From GWC2-37-13 sp964564535 (lineage in GTDB: Bacteria; Patescibacteriota; Microgenomatia; UBA1406; GWC2-37-13): a DNA stretch of 5,656 nt. This document shows positions 1 through 5,656 of the stretch, piece by piece. Where the stretch lies: assembly GCA_964564535.1 (NCBI GenBank), contig CAZMBH010000060.1, positions 1 through 5,656 on the forward strand, given 5' to 3'. Position 1 is the first letter of the stretch. Every line of letters starts with the position of its first letter. The notes under the pieces are model-generated. The model had not been told where the DNA came from, did no database searches, and saw only the letters and a program-made list of their open reading frames with translations. The position numbers and the translations under genes were made by a program.

Positions 1-287
1 AGTATATTATTTTTTTTTATTTTAGATAACTTTATTAATACTTTTTTTATTGAGTCTAACAAACTGTTTTCATTGAGAGAGATATAACAAAGTAAATATT
101 TTTTGTAATACTTGCCCAGTATTTTTTCCAAAGTTTTTTTATCGTTTAGAAGTTGATGAACACGATAAATAGCATCATTTTGCATCTGAATAATTGTTCC
201 AGACTCGTTATATCGAATAATATTAAGCCACCTTTTGGCGTCGTTTTCAAAAGTTTCTCTTGTCAATGAATTGATTATTTTTTTCAT
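1..287 (-). CDS. Hypothetical protein, N-terminal part (gene runs off the left edge)
   Basis: An open frame on the minus strand starts at the ATG at 287-285 and stays open for 95 codons to the window edge, so the C-terminus is missing. The visible protein begins MKKIINSLTRETFEND and is rich in Lys, Asn, Ile and Leu. It looks mostly helical, with Trp and Tyr in a KRWLNIIRYNESG segment and a basic Lys-rich stretch near the cut end. No signal peptide or membrane helix is evident and no family is recognised. The start is supported by a strong promoter that places the transcription start about 14 nt upstream. There is no Shine-Dalgarno sequence in that short leader. It is transcribed divergently from the gene at 426. 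The gene call rests on the long open frame, AT-rich codon use like its neighbours, and the promoter; the function is unknown. Confidence 0.72.
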   Translation of the reverse strand, partial: MKKIINSLTRETFENDAKRWLNIIRYNESGTIIQMQNDAIYRVHQLLNDKKTLEKILGKYYKKYLLCYISLNENSLLDSIKKVLIKLSKIKKNNI

Positions 288-307
288 AAGCTGACTAAAT
301 TGTCATC

Positions 308-336
308 ATTATAGCATATCACCGGGCTAATCTCAA
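308..336 (-). promoter_or_regulatory. Sigma70-type promoter for the leftward gene
   Basis: Read on the minus strand, a TTGAGA -35 box (336-331) is followed after exactly 17 nt by a perfect TATAAT -10 box (313-308), preceded by TGC as an extended -10. Transcription would start near 301, about 14 nt before the ATG at 287. Confidence 0.8.
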
Positions 337-342
337 CTATTT

Positions 343-358
343 TGTCAGAATTCTGTCA
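343..358. promoter_or_regulatory. Possible operator: palindrome flanked by TGTCA repeats
   Basis: The core CAGAATTCTG (346-355) is a perfect 10-bp palindrome. It is overlapped by two direct TGTCA copies at 343-347 and 354-358, and a third TGTCA lies at 301-305. The element sits in the divergent gap, just upstream of the leftward -35 box and about 35 nt before the rightward -10 box. That position would suit a regulator acting on both genes. This is inference; short palindromes also arise by chance in AT-rich DNA. Confidence 0.3.
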
Positions 359-391
359 TTTTAGAGTCAAGCTGAAAACACCATTCAGACC

Positions 392-397
392 TATAAT
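392..397 (+). promoter_or_regulatory. Candidate -10 box for the gene at 426
   Basis: A perfect TATAAT lies 28 nt before the ATG at 426, giving a predicted start near 404 and a leader of about 22 nt that contains a T7 run and no Shine-Dalgarno sequence. No convincing -35 box is present at 15-19 nt spacing, so the promoter may be weak or need an activator. Confidence 0.5.
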
Positions 398-425
398 ACT
401 TTCGTTAATAGTTTTTTTATAAACT

Positions 426-1250
426 ATGAAGGAACACACAATCAATCGATTAAAAACTTTTAGAGAAAACCTGTGGAGCCTTAGTAAAGCTGCAGCTATT
501 CCAGCCGTAGCATTACTTGGAATGAACTTAATTGGATTTAATCCAATTGATGAAATTAAATTAAGTCAACATCACCTCGTTGAAACAGCAATTAAAGGCG
601 GTTCATTTGCGATCGGTTTAGCCACTGGAATTGCACAAAATGCTGTCTTGATAAAATCAACTTTAAATAGTATAAGTGGGAAAACTGAAGCTGGCAATTA
701 TCAACCTGCTAGGAAAGAATCTGACGGTACACATGTTTTTCAAATGGCGTGTATCGATGGACGTAGAATCGATAAAAAGGGTGCCGCCGTTGCCGGCTCA
801 TATGGCCCGTTGGGGTCTGCATTCATTGGTTTAACTGGCTCTATGATTGCGCAGGGAGTAGCGCCGAATACAATTCTAGGGGATTTCGCAACCGGATATT
901 TCCTAGGAAGTAACATTCTTACAGAGGCTTATTCTCACCTTGCAATATTTAAAGAGATAGGTAGATTGGCAAAGGATTCAAAAAATTCGGATCATCGTAT
1001 AAAGATTGAAATGATGGATCACTGGGATGGGTGTGGAGCTGAGGGGTTTACAAACCCACTTACTTATTGGCTAAAATTTAAAGCTCATAAATTAACATTA
1101 GCCGATCTTACAGTCTTGCCAAATGAGATTGCCGGGTATATTTATGTTAACGCGATTTTAAGTCCTGCAATAGGGATATTGTCTGGTGGACGAATTAGTT
1201 TATCGGCTGTTTTAAAACACTCAGCAATGGAAAAGCATGTCAGTCATTAA
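426..1250 (+). CDS. Hydrophobic protein with beta-carbonic-anhydrase-like metal-site motifs
   Basis: A 274-residue protein. The N-terminal part has two hydrophobic stretches (about residues 22-38 and 58-76) that could be membrane segments. There follows MACIDGRR, a C-x-D-x-R motif with Cys109, Asp111 and Arg113, and later DHWDGCGAEG with His199, Cys203 and Gly204. In beta-carbonic anhydrases, CxDxR and HxxCG supply two Cys and one His to zinc and an Asp-Arg dyad. Here the order, the beta-strand before the His, and the CGA after it all match. The His-Cys spacing is one residue longer, and the gap between motifs (90 residues) exceeds the roughly 55 usual. More hydrophobic segments lie at about 130-146 and 231-252. 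A role in CO2/bicarbonate conversion at the membrane is inference; it could be a non-catalytic relative. The start has no Shine-Dalgarno sequence. The lipoprotein gene begins 17 nt after its TAA, suggesting cotranscription. The CDS is near certain; the fold assignment is moderate. Confidence 0.65.
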   Translation: MKEHTINRLKTFRENLWSLSKAAAIPAVALLGMNLIGFNPIDEIKLSQHHLVETAIKGGSFAIGLATGIAQNAVLIKSTLNSISGKTEAGNYQPARKESDGTHVFQMACIDGRRIDKKGAAVAGSYGPLGSAFIGLTGSMIAQGVAPNTILGDFATGYFLGSNILTEAYSHLAIFKEIGRLAKDSKNSDHRIKIEMMDHWDGCGAEGFTNPLTYWLKFKAHKLTLADLTVLPNEIAGYIYVNAILSPAIGILSGGRISLSAVLKHSAMEKHVSH

Positions 1251-1267
1251 AAGTTACAACTAAAAAT

Positions 1268-1789
1268 ATGAAATTTCGATTTAATGTTTTGGCAAGTCTT
1301 TTGGTAGTTGCAGCTTTCGGTTTGGCTGCATGTCAACCTAAAAATACTGCTCCAGAAGGTACACTTACAAAAAGTGAGGCTAATTTATCATCTACTTTTA
1401 ATTTCAACTTACCGGGTGATTGGCAAGAATGTTTTCATGAAGTATGTTTTAAGCCCAATGGTACTTTGAGAGGAAATTATGCACAAAGTAATTATACCTT
1501 TATCAAATGGTATCCGTCTGATGATAAAACAAAACTTCTATTTCTTACTTATGGAAGTGGTAAAGATCCAGATACTGTTAAAGTACGTATGTGTGAATAT
1601 GGACTTGATGGTTTTAGTATTACTAAACAAGATATATCGATACCAAGTATGTTTCCTTTTGAGCCAGATGAAGTGGTAAATGCCGATGTATACAAAGCAC
1701 ATGTTAGCGAAGAATGTGTTAATGATACGATACCTAAAAGCAAACTTCCATGGGAATATCAACCATTGCCAGCAAGATATAGGAAATAA
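1268..1789 (+). CDS. Secreted lipoprotein with four cysteines, function unknown
   Basis: A 173-residue protein with a classic lipoprotein signal: basic MKFRF, a hydrophobic core (about residues 7-18) and the lipobox L19-A-A-C22. Signal peptidase II would cut before Cys22 and leave a lipid-anchored protein of about 152 residues. A short polar linker (about 23-42) leads to a domain starting LPGDWQECF. It holds Cys55, Cys60, Cys109 and Cys150, an even number that would suit two disulfides outside the cell. The GDWQ...F.PNGTL pattern recalls the first strands of lipocalin-like barrels, but this is a weak resemblance. No catalytic motif is seen and the family is not recognised. The ATG lies 17 nt after the preceding gene's TAA, has no Shine-Dalgarno sequence and no clear promoter of its own, so it is probably expressed with the membrane protein upstream. 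Confidence 0.86.
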   Translation: MKFRFNVLASLLVVAAFGLAACQPKNTAPEGTLTKSEANLSSTFNFNLPGDWQECFHEVCFKPNGTLRGNYAQSNYTFIKWYPSDDKTKLLFLTYGSGKDPDTVKVRMCEYGLDGFSITKQDISIPSMFPFEPDEVVNADVYKAHVSEECVNDTIPKSKLPWEYQPLPARYRK

Positions 1790-1804
1790 CTAGAAATTTC
1801 AATC

Positions 1805-1833
1805 TTTACGGACTTTATTAACTCTGCTATTAT
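1805..1833 (+). promoter_or_regulatory. Promoter of the PfkB-family kinase, leaderless layout
   Basis: A TTTACG -35 box (1805-1810), a 17-nt spacer and a TATTAT -10 box (1828-1833) with TGC before it as an extended -10. Only six bases separate the -10 box from the ATG at 1840, so transcription should begin at or next to the start codon and leave no room for a ribosome binding site. Confidence 0.65.
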
Positions 1834-1839
1834 TAAATT

Positions 1840-2742
1840 ATGTACGATCTTATTTGCGTTGGCAATATTGCTATCGATCTTTACTATAAAGGTAAGACTT
1901 TAACGAATAAAGACGGAAGATTCCAGTTGGCTATTGGAGGAAAATATCATTCGGATTTTTTTCACGAGGATATTGGTGGTGGCGGTTGTAATGTGGCCGT
2001 TGGAGTGGCTAAACATGGTTTAAAAACAGCGGTTTTTGCCCGGATAGGCAATAACAATTTTAAACAAACGATTCTTGAAAGGCTAAAGCAGAAAAATGTT
2101 TCCAGTGAATTCTGCCAGTTTGAAGAAAACTATAATATTATTTCCTCAATATTGCTGACTGACTCCGGCGAAAGAACCATAATCAGTTATGATACGCCTG
2201 GTCACCTTGTAAAAAAGTTTTTTCTTCACGATGAACTAAAAAAAGCCAAAAATATTTATATCTCATCGCTTACTAATGTTTCTCTTGAAGATAAAATTGA
2301 AATAATTACCTATTTAAAGGGTGATTTAACTTTGACATTTGTTAATCTCTCAATAACTGACTGCAAACGTGAGCCGGAAACGCTTTACAAAGTATTTGAT
2401 AGTTTAGATGTTTTAATAATCAACGCCCATGAATACAGCGAGTTGATAAAAAAACCCTATAATAATATTAATTTAAAAAATTTAGAAATAACACTCCCCT
2501 ATCTCAAAAACAGAATTTTGATTATAACTGACGCCGAGAAAGGCAGTTATGGATACTATAAAAACGAAAAATATTTTCAAGGAGCAGTAGAGGTCAAAAA
2601 AATTGTTGACACTACCGGTTGTGGCGATGCTTATACGGCTGGTTTTATTGCTCAATATTTAAAAACAAAAAATATAAAAACTTCGATGAAATCCGGAGCA
2701 AAATACGCAGCCGAAAAGTTAACAAGAATCGGGACAAATTAA
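1840..2742 (+). CDS. PfkB/ribokinase-family carbohydrate kinase
   Basis: A full-length (300 residues) member of the PfkB family, cytosolic enzymes that transfer the ATP gamma-phosphate to a sugar or nucleoside hydroxyl. It opens with DLICVGNIAID, where Asp13 is at the usual substrate-binding position. The first signature is at 46-61 (GGGGCNVAVGVAKHGL, with the substrate-contacting Asn51). NAHE at 195-198 matches the N-x-x-E metal/phosphate motif. ITDAEKGS (229-236) is the ATP-site strand, and DTTGCGD (257-263) is the second signature with the anion hole and the catalytic base Asp263. All key residues are present. The second signature has Cys261 where Ala is most common. The sugar cannot be named from sequence alone: ribokinase, fructokinase and nucleoside kinases share these motifs. 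Its promoter predicts a leaderless mRNA. Its TAA overlaps the stop of the convergent ruvC, with no terminator between them. Confidence 0.94.
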   Translation: MYDLICVGNIAIDLYYKGKTLTNKDGRFQLAIGGKYHSDFFHEDIGGGGCNVAVGVAKHGLKTAVFARIGNNNFKQTILERLKQKNVSSEFCQFEENYNIISSILLTDSGERTIISYDTPGHLVKKFFLHDELKKAKNIYISSLTNVSLEDKIEIITYLKGDLTLTFVNLSITDCKREPETLYKVFDSLDVLIINAHEYSELIKKPYNNINLKNLEITLPYLKNRILIITDAEKGSYGYYKNEKYFQGAVEVKKIVDTTGCGDAYTAGFIAQYLKTKNIKTSMKSGAKYAAEKLTRIGTN

Positions 2743-3188
2743 TGCGAATAAATATATGCGAATCCACATGCCACTGCATCTGCTTCGTCATCTTGTATTA
2801 AAACAATCCCGGTTGTAAGTTTGATCATCTTTTGGACCGACTTCTTGTCTGCTTGACCATAGCCAGTTACTATTTGCTTAATTTGAAGAGGAGTTAAAAA
2901 TTCAACTTTTATTTTATTTTGGGCCGCCAGTAACATAACAATTCCTTGTGCTTGTGCAACCCGAATAAATGTTTTCTGGTTTCTAAAAAACAATAATTGT
3001 TCTAAGACCATAGCATCCGGCTGATATTTTTTAAAAACTTCCTTTAACTTTGAATAGATATTTTCTAATCTAATTTCGGTTGAGTCACTCTTACTCGTCT
3101 TAATAAGCGCGGAAGTGACGTACTTTTTATCTTTAAAAATTGCGTACCCTGTCCGTTCAATACCGGAGTCGATAGAAAGAATGGTCAT
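2739..3188 (-). CDS. ruvC: Crossover junction endodeoxyribonuclease RuvC
   Basis: RuvC resolves Holliday junctions as a dimer with RuvAB during recombination and repair, cutting symmetrically with two Mg2+ ions. The protein starts MTILSIDSGIERTGYAIF, the first RNase H-like strand with catalytic Asp7. Glu63 lies in VLEQLLFF, and Asp134 and Asp137 lie in the C-terminal DDEADAVA helix, so all four metal-binding acids are present. The middle VAQAQGIVMLLAA helix and the PLQIKQIVTGYGQADKKSVQKM segment also match the family. At 149 residues it is shorter than E. coli RuvC (173) because it ends soon after the catalytic helix. A perfect TATAAT lies six bases before the ATG, with no Shine-Dalgarno sequence, suggesting a leaderless message. 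It stands alone here, without ruvA or ruvB. It lies downstream of the 23S gene on the same strand, but a palindrome and its own -10 box lie between. Confidence 0.96.
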   Translation of the reverse strand: MTILSIDSGIERTGYAIFKDKKYVTSALIKTSKSDSTEIRLENIYSKLKEVFKKYQPDAMVLEQLLFFRNQKTFIRVAQAQGIVMLLAAQNKIKVEFLTPLQIKQIVTGYGQADKKSVQKMIKLTTGIVLIQDDEADAVACGFAYIYSH

Positions 3189-3194
3189 TATTCA

Positions 3195-3200
3195 ATTATA
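3195..3200 (-). promoter_or_regulatory. -10 box of ruvC, leaderless layout
   Basis: Read on the minus strand this is a perfect TATAAT, separated from the ruvC ATG (3188) by TGAATA only. No good -35 box lies at 16-18 nt. A TTGACG at 3217-3212 is only 11 nt upstream of this -10 box, too close for a standard sigma70 promoter. Confidence 0.6.
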
Positions 3201-3262
3201 CGCGGAAATGGCGTCAATTTATATATGGTTTTACCGAAATATGTAAGAAAGTATGTTTATAT

Positions 3263-3290
3263 AAGGTCCGTCCTTATAAGGACGGACCTT
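3263..3290. terminator. Perfect 28-nt palindrome, probable bidirectional terminator
   Basis: AAGGTCCGTCCTTA is followed directly by its exact reverse complement, giving a hairpin with up to about 12 bp and a tiny loop. It begins about 18 nt past the expected 3' end of the 23S rRNA and lies about 75 nt before ruvC. In the rightward direction it is followed by a T-rich stretch (TTTCTTTGT), which suits an intrinsic terminator blocking antisense transcription into the rRNA. In the leftward (rRNA) direction the following bases are only AT-rich, so there it may be a weaker terminator or an RNA-processing hairpin. Confidence 0.7.
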
Positions 3291-3307
3291 TCTTTGTATA
3301 CTGAGAA

Positions 3308-5656
<2,349 letters not shown>

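Noticed and set aside
1479..1762. Overlapping open frames inside the lipoprotein gene on both strands
   Set aside because: They are shadows of the lipoprotein frame, which has a clear signal peptide and lipobox; none has a promoter or family features.
2742..2763. Direct repeat ATGCGAAT at 2742-2749 and 2756-2763
   Set aside because: It is a single short repeat within the ruvC C-terminal codons (Ala-Tyr-Ile-Tyr-Ser) in AT-rich DNA, with no further copies.
2619..2801. A 60-codon plus-strand frame overlapping the end of the kinase gene and the end of ruvC
   Set aside because: It starts inside the conserved PfkB signature in another frame and runs antisense to ruvC; it has no independent support.
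1..3188. CRISPR array, transposon or prophage signature
   Set aside because: No spaced direct repeats, terminal inverted repeats, transposase, integrase or phage-like genes are present.
3189..3305. Possible tRNA or 5S gene between ruvC and the 23S rRNA
   Set aside because: No cloverleaf, TTCGA-type T-loop or 5S-like conserved loop could be found; the space is taken by the palindrome and the ruvC promoter.

Overview
The window is AT-rich and compactly packed. It holds five protein genes (one cut by the left edge) and the 3' three quarters of a 23S rRNA gene on the minus strand. Several traits suggest a Candidate Phyla Radiation (Patescibacteria) bacterium: a group I intron in the 23S gene, no 5S rRNA directly after the 23S, a short RuvC, convergent genes that share stop bases, and no Shine-Dalgarno sequence before any gene. 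This placement is inference. Every visible stop is TAA, no gene reads through an internal TGA, and glycine is written with GGN codons, so nothing points to the UGA-glycine code of Gracilibacteria/Absconditabacteria.

Layout. Positions 1-287 (minus) hold the 5' part of an unrecognised Lys/Asn-rich protein with a good promoter just upstream. The 288-425 gap is a divergent control region. Positions 426-1250 (plus) encode a hydrophobic protein with a CxDxR motif and a His/Cys-Gly motif like the zinc ligands of beta-carbonic anhydrases. Positions 1268-1789 (plus) encode a four-cysteine lipoprotein 17 nt downstream, probably in the same transcript. Positions 1840-2742 (plus) encode a PfkB-family sugar kinase with its own apparently leaderless promoter. 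Positions 2739-3188 (minus) encode the Holliday-junction resolvase RuvC, whose stop codon overlaps that of the kinase. A perfect 28-nt palindrome at 3263-3290 separates ruvC from the 23S gene, which runs from about 3308 past the window end.

The most notable feature is a 293-nt ORF-less group I intron at 3697-3989, inserted after the residue equivalent to E. coli U2500 in the peptidyl transferase centre. P1, P10, P2, P3, P4/P5, P6, P7, P8 and P9 pairings can all be drawn by eye. The mature 23S also has an altered helix 69 loop (bridge B2a) with a compensated stem, and a covarying A2057-U2611 pair plus A2609 at the macrolide site. E. coli comparisons and numbering are from memory.

The genes do not form one pathway. 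The first two plus-strand genes may act together at the cell envelope. The kinase, ruvC and rRNA are independent housekeeping units, each with its own signals.
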